Below, piece by piece: positions 35,780-46,366 of a stretch of DNA of 64,000 nt. Position numbers and translations under genes: made by a program. This stretch comes from Shewanella aestuarii (lineage in GTDB: Bacteria > Pseudomonadota > Gammaproteobacteria > Enterobacterales > Shewanellaceae): contig NZ_CP050313.1 in assembly GCF_011765625.1 (NCBI RefSeq), forward strand, positions 2,848,501-2,912,500, in the 5' to 3' direction. Below the pieces are notes generated by a model. That model made no database searches, had not been told where the DNA came from, and worked only from the letters and a program-made list of their open reading frames with translations. The number at the start of each line of letters is the position of its first letter. Position 1 is the first letter of the stretch.

Positions 35780-37084
35780 TTGGACGCTATATCAACCAGC
35801 GCACTCCTGATTTTTCTTTTGGTTTTAATTCTGATTTCAGCTTATTTTTCTGGCTCAGAAACCGCCATGATGACCCTAAACCGCTATCGCTTACGCCACT
35901 TAGCAGGCAATGGGCACAAGGGAGCTAAAAGAGCATTAAAAATGCTCGATAGACCCGATCGATTGATTGGTTTAATCCTCATAGGCAACAACTTAGTTAA
36001 TATTTTGGCCTCTTCTATCGCAACGATTATAGGGATGCGCGTATTAACCCAATACAATATTGATGAAGCCGCGAGTATCGCTATTACTACCGGTGTACTC
36101 ACCGTGATAATTTTGATATTTGCCGAAGTGACACCAAAAACTTATGCCGCGCTACATCCTGAACGTATAGCCTTTCCGTCAAGTCTACTTTTAAAGTGGT
36201 TACTATTACTTCTATTACCTTTGGTAAAGGGACTGAATATTATCACTTCAGGCTTTTTGCGTTTATTAGGCATAAAATCGGTGCAAACGAACGATGCTTT
36301 AAGTCAGGAAGAACTTCGAACTGTCGTTCATGAAGCCGGAGCATTAATTCCACAACGTCACCAAGAAATGTTGTTGTCTATTTTAGATTTAGAAAAGGTG
36401 ACGGTTGAGGATATTATGATTGCACGTTCAGATATTTACGCAATCAATGTTAACGATGATTTCAAACTGATTAATAAGCAAGTGACCCAAAGCCCACATA
36501 CTCGGGTACTTGTGTATCGCGACAACATTGATGATGTAGTCGGTTTCATTCACTTACGCGATGCGCTGCGTTTACAATCAAAAGAGCAATTCAGTAAATC
36601 GTCATTACTACGTGCAGTGAAGGAAATATATTTTATCCCTGAAGGCACGCCGTTAAATGTTCAGTTAGCCAATTTCCAGCAAAATAAAGAACGTATTGGT
36701 ATTGTTGTTGATGAATATGGTGACATACAAGGTTTAGTCACACTTGAAGATATTTTGGAAGAGATAGTCGGAGACTTTACGACCTCAATGATCACAACGC
36801 CAAGTGAGGATATTAATGTGCAACAAGATGGTAGTTTTCTCATTGATGCCACAATTAACATCCGTGACTTAAATAAAGAAATGAAATGGGATTTTCCTAC
36901 CGATGGTCCTAAAACCCTAAACGGCTTGATTATTGAGTATCTTGAAGATATTCCAGTCGCCAACACCAGCTTACGCTTAGCGGATTATCATATTGAAGTG
37001 ATTGAAGTCGCTGATAACATGATTAAATCAGTGCGTATTATGCCTAATTCATTACCAAGCACAAATGATACTGAAGATGATTAA
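35780..37084 (+). CDS. CNNM/CorC-HlyC family transporter-associated protein (YfjD-like)
   Basis: 434 aa. The N-terminal DUF21/CNNM membrane domain (about 5-190) contains YFSGSETAMMTLNRYRLRHLA. A tandem CBS pair follows (about 205-330; VTVEDIMIARSDI, IGIVVDEYGDIQGLVTLEDILEEIVGD). The C-terminal CorC_HlyC domain is at about 345-425. Relatives take part in Mg2+/Co2+ homeostasis. The start is TTG (35780), with CGGAG about 9 nt upstream. E. coli yfjD is also next to ypjD. Confidence 0.92.
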   Translation: MDAISTSALLIFLLVLILISAYFSGSETAMMTLNRYRLRHLAGNGHKGAKRALKMLDRPDRLIGLILIGNNLVNILASSIATIIGMRVLTQYNIDEAASIAITTGVLTVIILIFAEVTPKTYAALHPERIAFPSSLLLKWLLLLLLPLVKGLNIITSGFLRLLGIKSVQTNDALSQEELRTVVHEAGALIPQRHQEMLLSILDLEKVTVEDIMIARSDIYAINVNDDFKLINKQVTQSPHTRVLVYRDNIDDVVGFIHLRDALRLQSKEQFSKSSLLRAVKEIYFIPEGTPLNVQLANFQQNKERIGIVVDEYGDIQGLVTLEDILEEIVGDFTTSMITTPSEDINVQQDGSFLIDATINIRDLNKEMKWDFPTDGPKTLNGLIIEYLEDIPVANTSLRLADYHIEVIEVADNMIKSVRIMPNSLPSTNDTEDD

Positions 37085-37102
37085 CACTCTACGATAAGTT
37101 AA

Positions 37103-37151
37103 ATTTTCTTCATTAAAAAAGGCGCTTAGCGCCTTTTTTAATGAAGAAAAT
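37103..37151. terminator. Bidirectional terminator with 23-bp perfect stem
   Basis: Arms 37103-37125 and 37129-37151 are perfectly complementary around a 3-nt loop TTA, with T6 in the right arm and A6 in the left. It lies between the convergent CorC-like and DUF962 genes and can serve both. Confidence 0.92.
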
Positions 37152-37159
37152 GAATGGGG

Positions 37160-37684
37160 TTAAGCAGTACGTTTTGCAGCTTCTAGCGCTCTTCTTTTAT
37201 CTCTGGCAATCGGTGTAATTTGTGCATCTAACTGTTTTTCCCAACCAAACATAAAATACAACTCTGCCATTAAGAAAAAAGGACCAATCAATAACTGATT
37301 CAAATCATCTATAAAAGCTGGCTTGGCTTTCTCATATTTATGGCCGATAAATTGAATAATCCAACCCACAACAAAGGTCGTAATGGCTATTGCAAAAGGA
37401 TAATCAGATAGAGCAACAATATTGGCGGTATAGAATACTGGGATGATAAATATTGTTAGTCCTAAGGCTAAACGCACATGGAGCTTATAATAATATGCTA
37501 GCGAAATTAACATAAGCACAATTGCACTACTTAATGGCAAACCTGCCACCTCAAACCTGATTGTGGCTAACATCACAAAAACTGACCAAATAATCATAGG
37601 TACGCCAAAAAAATGAGTACGAATATTCTTAGGGTTGAGATGGACACTTTTGTAAGTCGATAATTGTTCAACGGCTGATTTCAT
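37160..37684 (-). CDS. Mpo1-like / DUF962 membrane protein
   Basis: 174 aa with four hydrophobic helices. HLNPKNIRTHFFGVPMIIW near the N-terminus and IQFIGHKYEKAKPAFIDDLNQLLIGPFFLMAEL near the C-terminus match DUF962 (yeast Mpo1/YGL010w, an Fe-dependent 2-hydroxy fatty acid dioxygenase). The conserved His residues that would bind iron are present. Its role in bacteria is unproven. A basic tail (KRRALEAAKRTA) closes it. Confidence 0.85.
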   Translation of the reverse strand: MKSAVEQLSTYKSVHLNPKNIRTHFFGVPMIIWSVFVMLATIRFEVAGLPLSSAIVLMLISLAYYYKLHVRLALGLTIFIIPVFYTANIVALSDYPFAIAITTFVVGWIIQFIGHKYEKAKPAFIDDLNQLLIGPFFLMAELYFMFGWEKQLDAQITPIARDKRRALEAAKRTA

Positions 37685-38004
37685 AACGATTCTCTTTCTC
37701 TTGTTGATCTTATTTTAAAGATGTTGTTGTTATTTTGTTAATCTAGCGTAACTACTCTAAATAAAAAAGTCTAATTAAAGGTTTTATCCTAATCACGATA
37801 AATAAGTGATCAAAAATAGCGTAGGAAAAACACTTGCAAACAAGGCAGATTTTTTCGATAAGCATTTATTTTACAATCAAAAAATTAACGCTATTATCGC
37901 GCGTTTTAACAAGCTAGGGCGATCAATTATTTATTACAATTGGTTTAATTATTCCTAGAAATAAAAAAGGCGCCTAGGCGCCTATGATTTGAATAGGAAA
38001 GTTA
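37685..38004. other. Intergenic region, DUF962 gene / acpS
   Basis: 320 bp. The right end holds the acpS terminator. The rest is AT-rich, presumably with the DUF962 promoter, and no other element is recognised. Confidence 0.5.
37962..37983 (-). terminator. Terminator of the acpS end of the operon
   Basis: AGGCGCCTAGGCGCCT is a perfect palindrome, followed on the minus strand by TTTTTTATTT. It begins 22 bp after the acpS stop. Confidence 0.85.
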
Positions 38005-38385
38005 CTAACCTTCCAATATGACGGTGGCAACCGTGTAATGCTGCTCGTCTGCAATGCTAATAAATCCCTGTTTACCTTTAAGCTGCTCAAGCCTTGATAA
38101 TGCGCCATCGGTAAAACGGATTAAGGGCGCACCATATTCATTATTACTAATATGAATATGCTGAAACGACACACCACGACCAATACCTGTGCCTAGGGCT
38201 TTAGCTGCAGCTTCTTTTGCAGCAAAACGCTTTGCTAGGTAACGTGCACCTTGGTTTGACGCTTGGTAAACTGCAAACTCTTCAGGCGTTAACACCCGCT
38301 TTGCCAACTTATCACCTATGCGAGCTTGTTGCTCGCTAATACGAGATATTTCAACAATATCAGTACCAAGGCCAACAATTGCCAT
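38005..38385 (-). CDS. acpS: Holo-[acyl-carrier-protein] synthase
   Basis: Transfers 4'-phosphopantetheine from CoA to ACP. 126 aa. [16 protein letters not shown] (metal-binding Asp), RVLTPEEFAVY and YLAKRFAAKEAAAKALGTGIGRGVSF are diagnostic. It shares one base with the end of pdxJ (start ATG over the stop), so the pair is translationally coupled, as in E. coli pdxJ-acpS. Confidence 0.98.
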   Translation of the reverse strand: MAIVGLGTDIVEISRISEQQARIGDKLAKRVLTPEEFAVYQASNQGARYLAKRFAAKEAAAKALGTGIGRGVSFQHIHISNNEYGAPLIRFTDGALSRLEQLKGKQGFISIADEQHYTVATVILEG

Positions 38386-39122
38386 TACTCGCCTCTACGA
38401 CCTTCTAACATTAACTTCTTCATGTCTCGTACAGCCGTCTCTAAACCATCAATCGCAGCCCTAGCAATAACGGCATGACCAATGTTTAATTCATATAACT
38501 CAGGGATAGCGGCGATAGGCTTGACGTTATGGTAATGCAAACCATGCCCTGCATTAACGACTAAACCCTGACTATGAGCATACTTTGCCATTTCAGTAAT
38601 TCGCGCTAATTCTGCCGCTTGCTCGGCATCTGTATGCGCATCAGCATAGCAACCCGTGTGGATCTCAATATATGGGGCACCAGAGGCGACTGCAGCATCA
38701 ATTTGGGCTTTGTCCGCATCAATAAATAATGACACCTTAATCCCTTGCGCTGCCAAGCGCTTTACTGCAGAAGTAATTTTTTCGAGTTGCCCAGCTACAT
38801 CTAGTCCACCTTCTGTGGTTAATTCTTCACGCTTTTCAGGCACTAAACAGGCATAAGCGGGTTTAACATCACACGCGATAGCAATCATTTCTTCGGTAAC
38901 AGCAAACTCAAAATTCATCCGCGTTTTTAGTGTTTTAGCCAGTAGATAAACATCTCTATCTTGGATATGACGGCGATCTTCTCGCAAGTGAATGGTAATG
39001 CCATCTGCTCCTGCATGTTCAGCAACCGCGGCAGCGTGAACAGGATCTGGGTAATTTGTGCCACGAGCCTGACGTAGGGTGGCAATATGATCGATATTTA
39101 TACCTAATAAAATGGCGCTCAC
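38385..39122 (-). CDS. pdxJ: Pyridoxine 5'-phosphate synthase
   Basis: Forms pyridoxine 5'-phosphate from deoxyxylulose-5-P and aminoacetone-P. 245 aa TIM barrel. [62 protein letters not shown], and [16 protein letters not shown] are family signatures. It lies between recO (79 bp upstream) and acpS. Confidence 0.98.
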   Translation of the reverse strand: MSAILLGINIDHIATLRQARGTNYPDPVHAAAVAEHAGADGITIHLREDRRHIQDRDVYLLAKTLKTRMNFEFAVTEEMIAIACDVKPAYACLVPEKREELTTEGGLDVAGQLEKITSAVKRLAAQGIKVSLFIDADKAQIDAAVASGAPYIEIHTGCYADAHTDAEQAAELARITEMAKYAHSQGLVVNAGHGLHYHNVKPIAAIPELYELNIGHAVIARAAIDGLETAVRDMKKLMLEGRRGE

Positions 39123-39201
39123 GATAAATTCCTTAACAGCGGGATAAGAGTAGGATTGTTATTGCTGGTCATTGTAATCGGCAAAGCGCGGGATTTCGAC
39201 A

Positions 39202-39915
39202 TTATTTAACAAATAATTGTCTGCTTAATAGTGGTTTACTTCCCAGTAGTGGCTTTAATAAGAAGCGCATTAAGCCTTTTGCGGAATTTAAATATTCTGC
39301 TTGTAAGTCGTGTTGATGCAACTGGATCAGCATCGCTCCTGGCACGACACTTTTACCATGACTAAAATGGCCAATAGATTGCTGAAGTACTGGAATAAAT
39401 CCACTATCTGCCACTAAGCGGTAAAAATTTAGTGCTTCAATAGTATTGCCATCACAGTCATATTGCAAAGACGGTAAAGCACCAAGCTCAAGTAATAGCG
39501 CTTTTTCAAAATAACGTAAATGACTAGAACAAAATGACTCAGCGAGTGACATCAATGCGCGGTGATAAGCTAAAAATAGGCTATCAGCTTGGTGATCTAC
39601 ACTTAATAAACGCACCAACAGCTCATTAAGATAAAAACCAGAATATAAACTATTACCCGTTAATGGAATTGGTGGTGATGCAGGCTCGATGTGAGTGACG
39701 GTTTTTAAAGATAAATTTTTAGCTTCAGATTGGGCACTAAATTGAATAATTAGCGGTTGGAATGGCTGTACAATCGATTTGATAGAACGTTTCCCGTTGC
39801 CTAATCGTGTAATGGCATCAACACGGCCAACACCGTCAATAATAAGATTTACGATAACGCTAGATTCTCGATAGGGGCGATGGTGTAATACATAACCACG
39901 TTTCATATTGCTCAT
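39202..39915 (-). CDS. recO: DNA repair protein RecO
   Basis: Recombination mediator of the RecFOR pathway, loading RecA on SSB-coated DNA. 237 aa with an N-terminal OB fold (KRGYVLHHRPYRESSVIVNLIIDGVGRVDAITRLGNGKRS), a helical middle (FYLNELLVRLL) and the C-terminal LKPLLGSKPLLSRQLF. Start at ATG 39915; Met4 is an alternative. It follows era, as in the conserved rnc-era-recO-pdxJ order. Confidence 0.96.
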   Translation of the reverse strand: MSNMKRGYVLHHRPYRESSVIVNLIIDGVGRVDAITRLGNGKRSIKSIVQPFQPLIIQFSAQSEAKNLSLKTVTHIEPASPPIPLTGNSLYSGFYLNELLVRLLSVDHQADSLFLAYHRALMSLAESFCSSHLRYFEKALLLELGALPSLQYDCDGNTIEALNFYRLVADSGFIPVLQQSIGHFSHGKSVVPGAMLIQLHQHDLQAEYLNSAKGLMRFLLKPLLGSKPLLSRQLFVK

Positions 39916-39997
39916 TATCTTTCTATCGCATTAATGAAAAGTGGTTATGCATCAATCAATCCTTTATTCGACATGCTAGGCATTATTTTAGTTACTT

Positions 39998-41005
39998 TTA
40001 ATCTTCACCGTAACCTAAGCTGCGTAAAGCGCGTTCATCATCAGCCCAACCCGATTTAACTTTGACCCAAATTTCGAGGAAAACTTTATTATCAAATAAG
40101 GTTTCCATATCTAAGCGAGCTTGGGTAGCAATGGTACGAATACGCTCACCTTTGTTACCAATTACCATGCGTTTTTGGCCATCACGCTCAACCAAAATTA
40201 ATGCATTAATTTGATAAACACCGTTTTCCATCATTTTAAATTGTTCAATTTCAACAGTGCAATCGTAGGGTAACTCATCACCTAGAAAGCGCATTAACTT
40301 TTCACGGACAATCTCTGATGCCATAAAACGCTGTGAGCGGTCGGTCACATAATCTTCAGGAAAATAAAATGGCGCCTCAGGTAATGAGCTTTGTGCTAAT
40401 TCTAAAATGCGCTGAACATTGGTGCCTTTATTAGCTGAAATTGGCAATATTTCATCAAAATCGAATTTTTGCCCTAATTGCTGTAAATAAGGAAACAACG
40501 CTTCTTTATCTTTAATATTGTCAACTTTGTTGATCGCTAAGACAATTTTACGATCATCATTTCGATGCTTTAATTTTTGCAGCACCATCTCATCATCAGC
40601 GGTCCATGTCATGCCATCGACGACAAACACAACCATAGAAACATCGGCCAAAGAACTTGCAGCAGCACGGTTCATTAAACGGTTAATGGCACGTTTCTCT
40701 TCGATATGGAGACCCGGAGTATCGATAAATACAATTTGTCTCGCTTCGTCCGTATGGATCCCCATGATCCGATGACGAGTTGTTTGCGGCTTTTTAGAAG
40801 TGATACTGACTTTTTGGCCTAATAACTTATTAAGCAAAGTCGACTTACCCACATTGGGGCGACCAACAATAGCAACCATACCGCAGTAAGTCACATCATA
40901 TTGAGCGGTGGCTTGCGGCGCGGCTTGATTCATTCTTGCCAATAATTCATCTAAGCTAGGCTCTTGATTAGCTTGTGTTTGTGGCAAGTCAGTTTTTTTG
41001 GTCAT
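39998..41005 (-). CDS. era: GTPase Era
   Basis: GTPase needed for 16S rRNA maturation and 30S assembly. 335 aa, longer at the N-terminus than E. coli Era (301), with a polar 40-residue extension. G1 [10 protein letters not shown]3 DTPG (FIDTPGLH), and G4 NKVD are present; the C-terminal KH domain shows [21 protein letters not shown] and [19 protein letters not shown]. It overlaps rnc by 4 bp. Confidence 0.97.
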   Translation of the reverse strand: MTKKTDLPQTQANQEPSLDELLARMNQAAPQATAQYDVTYCGMVAIVGRPNVGKSTLLNKLLGQKVSITSKKPQTTRHRIMGIHTDEARQIVFIDTPGLHIEEKRAINRLMNRAAASSLADVSMVVFVVDGMTWTADDEMVLQKLKHRNDDRKIVLAINKVDNIKDKEALFPYLQQLGQKFDFDEILPISANKGTNVQRILELAQSSLPEAPFYFPEDYVTDRSQRFMASEIVREKLMRFLGDELPYDCTVEIEQFKMMENGVYQINALILVERDGQKRMVIGNKGERIRTIATQARLDMETLFDNKVFLEIWVKVKSGWADDERALRSLGYGED

Positions 41006-41685
41006 TTCTTAAGTAACTCCAATATCTGAGCGGCGGCAAGCTGTTCAGCTTTTCTTCTAGAACTGGCTACGCCAATCACAACGTTAGGCAAATCAGCGAT
41101 GCTACACTCAACAGTAAAAGTTTGATCATGGGCTTCACCCTCAACTTTTACGACCTCATATTCAGGTAAAGGTTTTTTAAAACCTTGTAAGTGCTCTTGT
41201 AAAATGGTTTTAGGATCTTTTTGATTAATGCCGGGTTTAATGGTTTCTAAGCGTTTCCCATACCAGTTTAATAGTAAGGTTCGACAGGCTTCAATATTGG
41301 CATCAAGGTAAACAGCGCCAATGATAGCCTCAACCGCATCCGCTAGAATGGACTCACGACGAAAACCACCGCTTTTAAGCTCACCAGGACCTAAAAAAAG
41401 ATAATCGCCTAATTTAAATTCTTTGGCGATAAGAGTTAAGGTATCACCTTTTACTAAAGTCGCGCGCATGCGGCTTAAGTCGCCTTCTGTGGCTTTAGGA
41501 AACTGATGATATAACGCATCAGAAATCACGATTGATAAAATCGAATCACCTAAAAACTCTAACCTCTCATTATGCTTATTAGCAGCACTGCGGTGGGTTA
41601 AAGCTTGCGTGAGTAACTCAATGTTTTTAAATTCATAGCCCAAAGTTCGGCATAAGCGCGGTAAATTTTTAATCGGTTCCATCAT
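41002..41685 (-). CDS. rnc: Ribonuclease III
   Basis: Cleaves double-stranded RNA, including the rRNA precursor. 227 aa. The catalytic motif [21 protein letters not shown] and the downstream [13 protein letters not shown] carry the metal-binding acidic residues; the C-terminal dsRBD starts near [12 protein letters not shown]. It overlaps lepB by one base (TAATG) and era by four, a tightly coupled operon. Confidence 0.98.
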   Translation of the reverse strand: MMEPIKNLPRLCRTLGYEFKNIELLTQALTHRSAANKHNERLEFLGDSILSIVISDALYHQFPKATEGDLSRMRATLVKGDTLTLIAKEFKLGDYLFLGPGELKSGGFRRESILADAVEAIIGAVYLDANIEACRTLLLNWYGKRLETIKPGINQKDPKTILQEHLQGFKKPLPEYEVVKVEGEAHDQTFTVECSIADLPNVVIGVASSRRKAEQLAAAQILELLKK

Positions 41686-42599
41686 TACTTAATTCCACCT
41701 ACACGCTCAAAACGCACACCAGTTGGTACCCAAGTAGGTAAAAAATCATTAGGGGTACGATCAAACTCAAAACTTATCCAAATGGCGACAGCTTTACCGA
41801 CTAAGTTTTCTTCAGGTACAAACCCCCAAAAGCGACTGTCAGTACTGTTATCACGGTTATCACCCATCGCGAAGTATTGTCCTTCTGGTACGATAAACTC
41901 ACCGGTTTGTGTTCCGGCTTGTTGATAAAAATGCTGACTAAAATCAGGACGCGATGGATTAACTAAGATGTCATGTTCAACATCGCCTAAGTTTTCAGTA
42001 TAGCGAATCAACGGCGTTCGGTCTTGAGTAAATTGGCCACGATTAATTTCAGTATGCTTGATAACAATCGGCTCCGGACATTCATTCGTCGCCGTACATT
42101 TAGGCTGAACGGATAGCTGCTTATTGCGATAAATGACTTTATCACCGGGTAAACCTACGACTCTTTTAATGTAGTCAATTTTCGGATTTTCAGGATACTT
42201 AAATACAAACACATCACCACGCTCAGGCTCACCAGTTTCAATTAATTTAGTGCGCCAAACAGGGTCACGTAAACCATAACTAAACTTTTCAACTAGAATA
42301 AAATCGCCCACTAATAGCGTCGGCATCATTGAGCCTGATGGGATTTGAAATGGCTCATAAATAAAAGAGCGCAAAATCATCACAAAGGCGATAACGGGAA
42401 ATATCGAATGTGCGGTTTCGACGACTACAGGTTCACGAATAATTTTTTCAATTGCTTCGTCAGTCAGCTTTTCTGAACCGGCTTGCGCGAGGGCTAATTT
42501 CTCTGCTCGCTTAGGAGCAAAAAAAACCACATCAATCAACCAAATAAGTCCACTTATAAGGGTGACAAGAACAAGAATAAGAGAAAAATGCGCTGCCAT
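41685..42599 (-). CDS. lepB: Signal peptidase I
   Basis: Removes signal peptides of exported proteins on the periplasmic side. 304 aa with two N-terminal membrane segments. The serine nucleophile is in [16 protein letters not shown], the lysine base in [12 protein letters not shown], and the conserved end is [24 protein letters not shown]. The start at 42599 (MAAHFSL) is chosen by homology, with AGGAG 11 nt upstream; the frame continues 18 codons further without support. Confidence 0.97.
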   Translation of the reverse strand: MAAHFSLILVLVTLISGLIWLIDVVFFAPKRAEKLALAQAGSEKLTDEAIEKIIREPVVVETAHSIFPVIAFVMILRSFIYEPFQIPSGSMMPTLLVGDFILVEKFSYGLRDPVWRTKLIETGEPERGDVFVFKYPENPKIDYIKRVVGLPGDKVIYRNKQLSVQPKCTATNECPEPIVIKHTEINRGQFTQDRTPLIRYTENLGDVEHDILVNPSRPDFSQHFYQQAGTQTGEFIVPEGQYFAMGDNRDNSTDSRFWGFVPEENLVGKAVAIWISFEFDRTPNDFLPTWVPTGVRFERVGGIK

Positions 42600-42713
42600 T
42601 TCTAATGAAACTCCTAAATTAATCTGACACGTTAAACCCCATTTTATCAGCAACTAAAAGCGTCAGATTTGCCGCTGATATTTAGCTAGTCATTGAGATT
42701 TTATATATTTAAC

Positions 42714-42783
42714 ACTTCAAAGTTGTATCCTACAACGCTTGAAGTTTTCGAGTATAACGATAACGCCGCTAAAAGCGGCGTTA
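42714..42783 (-). other. Two consecutive hairpins in the lepA-lepB spacer
   Basis: First hairpin on the coding (minus) strand: 42761-42783, a perfect 10-bp stem TAACGCCGCT / AGCGGCGTTA. Second: 42714-42745, about 14 bp arms (ACTTCAA..GTTGTA and complement) with one bulge. Neither has a clear T run, so they may be partial terminators or mRNA processing/stability elements between lepA and lepB. Confidence 0.6.
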
Positions 42784-42810
42784 TAAGTGAAGCATTTTAG
42801 TTAATTATGA

Positions 42811-44601
42811 TTAATCATTTAACTTCAATACCGCTAAAAATGCTTCTTGAGGCACTTCAACGTTACCAACTTGCTTCATGCGTTTTTTACCTTCTTTCTG
42901 CTTGTTCAGCAGCTTTTTCTTACGCGATACGTCACCACCATAACACTTAGCCGTTACGTCTTTACGTAAAGCTTTAATGGTAGAGCGAGCCACAATTTGA
43001 CTGCCAATTGCGGCTTGAATCGCGATATCAAACATCTGCCTTGGAATAAGCTCTTTCATCTTATCCACTAATGCCAATCCACGATGACGAATATTACTGC
43101 GGTGAATAATCATCGCCAATGCATCAACGCGGTCACCATTAATTAAGATATCTAAGCGAACCATATCTGCAGGATCAAAACGAATAAAGTTATATTCTAA
43201 TGAAGCATAACCACGAGTGGTCGACTTTAGACGATCAAAGAAATCCATTACCACTTCACCCATAGGTAAGTGATAAGTTACCGCTACTTGATTACCGTGG
43301 TAAACCATGTTGGTTTGCGAACCACGTTTATCAATACATAAAGTAATCACATTACCTAGGTATTCTTTTGGCACTAATATATTAGCTTCAACAATCGGCT
43401 CACGGATTTCTGCGATATTATTTAAAGCGGGTAAATCTGATGGGTTATCAACATAAATCACATCGCCGTTAGTCATCTCAACTTCATACACCACGGTTGG
43501 CGCAGTGGTAATTAAATCAAGATCATATTCACGCTCTAATCGCTCTTGTATAATTTCCATGTGAAGTAAGCCAAGGTACCCAATGCGGAAACCAAAACCT
43601 AGTGCGCTTGATGTTTCTGGCTCGAAAAATAAAGATGCGTCGTTTAGCGATAATTTGTTTAACGCGTCACGGAAGTTTTCATATTCGTCAGTAGAAATAG
43701 GGAATACACCGGCATAAACCTGAGGCGTGACCTTTTTGAAGCCTGGTAATGGCTTATCCGCCCCATGCTTAGCATGGGTTAATGTGTCACCCACAGGTGC
43801 ACCATGGATCTCTTTGATGCCAGAAATAACATAACCTACTTCACCAGCACGAAGTTCAGCTTTATCAACTTGCTTAGGCGTAAAAATACCAACGCGATCA
43901 GCATTGTAATTTTGACCTGTTGACATCACTTTGAACTTTTCGCCCTTTTTCAGCACACCGTGCTTAATACGAACAAGTGATACCACACCTAAATATGCAT
44001 CAAACCAAGAGTCGATAATCAATGCTTGTAACGGTGCGTTCTCATCACCTTCTGGTGGCGGAATTTTAGCGACAATTTCTTCTAATACGTCTTCAACACC
44101 AAGACCAGTTTTAGCTGAACAGCGAACCGCATCCTTGGCTTCAATACCAACAATATCTTCAATCTCAGCAGCAACACGCTCTGGTTCAGCTTGAGGTAAA
44201 TCAATTTTGTTTAAAATTGGCACCACGTCCAAGTTCATTTCTAATGCTGTATAACAGTTTGCTAACGTCTGCGCTTCCACACCTTGACCAGCATCCACCA
44301 CTAATAACGCGCCTTCACAAGCGGCAAGTGAACGTGATACTTCATATGAGAAGTCAACATGACCTGGGGTATCAATAAAGTTTAATTGATAGGTGTTACC
44401 GTCTTTGGCATGGTAGTCCAATGTCACACTTTGCGCTTTAATAGTAATGCCACGCTCACGTTCAATGTCCATTGAATCAAGAACCTGCGCAGCCATTTCA
44501 CGGTCAGCTAAACCGCCACAGACCTGGATCAAGCGATCAGACAGAGTGGATTTACCATGGTCAATATGGGCAATAATCGAGAAGTTTCTAATATGTTTCA
44601 T
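42811..44601 (-). CDS. lepA: Elongation factor 4 (LepA)
   Basis: Ribosome-associated GTPase of the EF-G type. 596 aa. [26 protein letters not shown] (P loop), [40 protein letters not shown] are present; the LepA-specific C-terminal domain ends near [29 protein letters not shown]. The start at 44601 fits homology; a 30-codon upstream extension in frame is not conserved. It lies upstream of lepB and downstream of rseC. Confidence 0.98.
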   Translation of the reverse strand: MKHIRNFSIIAHIDHGKSTLSDRLIQVCGGLADREMAAQVLDSMDIERERGITIKAQSVTLDYHAKDGNTYQLNFIDTPGHVDFSYEVSRSLAACEGALLVVDAGQGVEAQTLANCYTALEMNLDVVPILNKIDLPQAEPERVAAEIEDIVGIEAKDAVRCSAKTGLGVEDVLEEIVAKIPPPEGDENAPLQALIIDSWFDAYLGVVSLVRIKHGVLKKGEKFKVMSTGQNYNADRVGIFTPKQVDKAELRAGEVGYVISGIKEIHGAPVGDTLTHAKHGADKPLPGFKKVTPQVYAGVFPISTDEYENFRDALNKLSLNDASLFFEPETSSALGFGFRIGYLGLLHMEIIQERLEREYDLDLITTAPTVVYEVEMTNGDVIYVDNPSDLPALNNIAEIREPIVEANILVPKEYLGNVITLCIDKRGSQTNMVYHGNQVAVTYHLPMGEVVMDFFDRLKSTTRGYASLEYNFIRFDPADMVRLDILINGDRVDALAMIIHRSNIRHRGLALVDKMKELIPRQMFDIAIQAAIGSQIVARSTIKALRKDVTAKCYGGDVSRKKKLLNKQKEGKKRMKQVGNVEVPQEAFLAVLKLND

Positions 44602-44830
44602 TATGCTGCGATGACTACTACTAAAAATGGATGAAAAATAAGGTGGCAAATTGTACCTGATTAGGGTGCTAATACCAATCAGATTCATCATGGTTCACTA
44701 AAACAAGCGATAAAAATAGCAAAGTGAACGCGTTTATCAAAACCTAATCGCACAAATTTATAGACTTTTAAGTACGCTGCCTATGAAATAGTATTGCCTA
44801 AGCTGCAATTTAGCGGCTAATTAATACAAA

Positions 44831-45340
44831 TTAAACTTTAATGGCTAAATCTACTTGTTGACCAAGATTAGAGATGATAATTGGCTGGGCATTATCTTCA
44901 ATCTTAAACGCAAAATGCTTTCCCAAACGCCAAGCTAGATAACCACCAACAAATGACATCATAATCGCACTGATATTGGTATCAATATCTAAGCCCAAAC
45001 CAAGAAAATGCCCCAAGGCAGCAAATACAAATAGCCCAATCAAAGGTAACAAATAGACCAAGGCTGCAGCTTGTAAAATGACGCTTTCAGGTAAGCCAAG
45101 TTTCAGCATATCGCCAACTTGAAATGCGTTATCACTGGCGATAGAAAAACGTTGAGTTTTAACGGAAAAAGCTTTGGCTACTGCAGATGTGCCACAATTA
45201 TCACTATTAGAGCAATGGTTACAGGCACTTTTAAGCTCAACTTCAACCATTACCCAGCCATCCTTGTGTTCAACCACTCGCGCAAGCTCTTCAAGTAAAG
45301 GGCTTGTGGTTGACTGAGCGTTCAATGGTTGTTCAGACAT
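44831..45340 (-). CDS. rseC: SoxR-reducing / sigma-E modulator protein RseC
   Basis: 169-aa inner-membrane protein. The N-terminal part has the Cys-rich KSACNHCSNSDNCGTSAVAKAF typical of RseC, followed by two membrane helices (ILQAAALVYLLPLIGLFVFAALGHFL and ISAIMMSFVGGYLAWRLG). In E. coli it has a weak positive effect on sigma-E and relates to SoxR reduction. Last gene of rpoE-rseABC. Confidence 0.95.
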   Translation of the reverse strand: MSEQPLNAQSTTSPLLEELARVVEHKDGWVMVEVELKSACNHCSNSDNCGTSAVAKAFSVKTQRFSIASDNAFQVGDMLKLGLPESVILQAAALVYLLPLIGLFVFAALGHFLGLGLDIDTNISAIMMSFVGGYLAWRLGKHFAFKIEDNAQPIIISNLGQQVDLAIKV

Positions 45341-45374
45341 AATAATAATTCAATAAAAAGAGAGTTAATAAAGT

Positions 45375-46304
45375 CTATTTTAACGCAAGACTTTTGGCAA
45401 TCCGCTGTAAAGTTTGGATCGGCACTTTACCTAGCGCAACAACTTCTGCACTTCCGACCTTTTCAACCACCATAGATAGCCCATTTCGAGTCATTAACTC
45501 TTCTGGCATAGGTTGTTCTGGTGCACGCGCAACATAAACTGAAATATGAGCAAGGCCATCTGTTAAAGCGATATATTCGACGGGTTCATGAATACCTATC
45601 AAACGATGGTTATCTTTAACAACGACATCAAACCCCTCTGGTAACCAAGTAAACTGCCAATCTTGGGCATCTTTACGATCTGCTTGCACTATCACATCAG
45701 GCCAATCATGCTTGGTGGCTTCAATTAAAATACTGGCAGGCTCGCTTAATTCAATTAACTCAACAACCATGGTTTGTTCAAGTAATTGTTTTTCGCGATT
45801 AATGGTGTCATAACGTAAGGGTAAGAAGGTGTCTAAATCTAGCCATATTTGTGCATCATATCGATATTCGTCTTTAGCAATAAAACGCACCATCTGCCCG
45901 GGACGACCAGCAATACGACTGCGACCACCTAACACAAATTGGTAACCTTGTTCTAATTTGCTGATATCTCCCGATAACGATCTGGGCCAAACACCCTGAA
46001 TACGATTAGAGGCTACACTATATGGAGGTTGATCATGCTCTAAAAAAGTCACTGTATTGGCAACTTTTACCGCATTTTTAGGTGGTCCGTTTAGATATTC
46101 CAAATAAGCAACTTGTTGCCCTTCCACATGGCCTTGTAGGTAAACCAATGGACGAACATGATCAGCTTGAATTTGAATAATTGATGCTTTGAATTGCTTA
46201 TTTTGCAAAGCTTGACTCATATTAACAAGCCAATCTTTTGCCGACAATTCATCAGCATGACTAAACGGGGAAATGATTAACAGTGCTAGCAGGAAAAGGC
46301 GCAA
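45375..46304 (-). CDS. rseB: Sigma-E regulator RseB (periplasmic)
   Basis: 309 aa with a signal peptide (MRLFLLALLIISPFSHA). It has the lipoprotein-like MucB/RseB domains (DELSAKDWLVNMSQALQNKQFKASII near the start, FTWLPEGFDVV beginning the second domain). It binds RseA in the periplasm and shields it from DegS; it also senses LPS. It lies 62 bp after rseA. Confidence 0.96.
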   Translation of the reverse strand: MRLFLLALLIISPFSHADELSAKDWLVNMSQALQNKQFKASIIQIQADHVRPLVYLQGHVEGQQVAYLEYLNGPPKNAVKVANTVTFLEHDQPPYSVASNRIQGVWPRSLSGDISKLEQGYQFVLGGRSRIAGRPGQMVRFIAKDEYRYDAQIWLDLDTFLPLRYDTINREKQLLEQTMVVELIELSEPASILIEATKHDWPDVIVQADRKDAQDWQFTWLPEGFDVVVKDNHRLIGIHEPVEYIALTDGLAHISVYVARAPEQPMPEELMTRNGLSMVVEKVGSAEVVALGKVPIQTLQRIAKSLALK

Positions 46305-46366
46305 GCTAACTCCTAAAAGTAAAACAGCAATGATCTATTAGACCATTGCTGAACAAAGAATGACAA

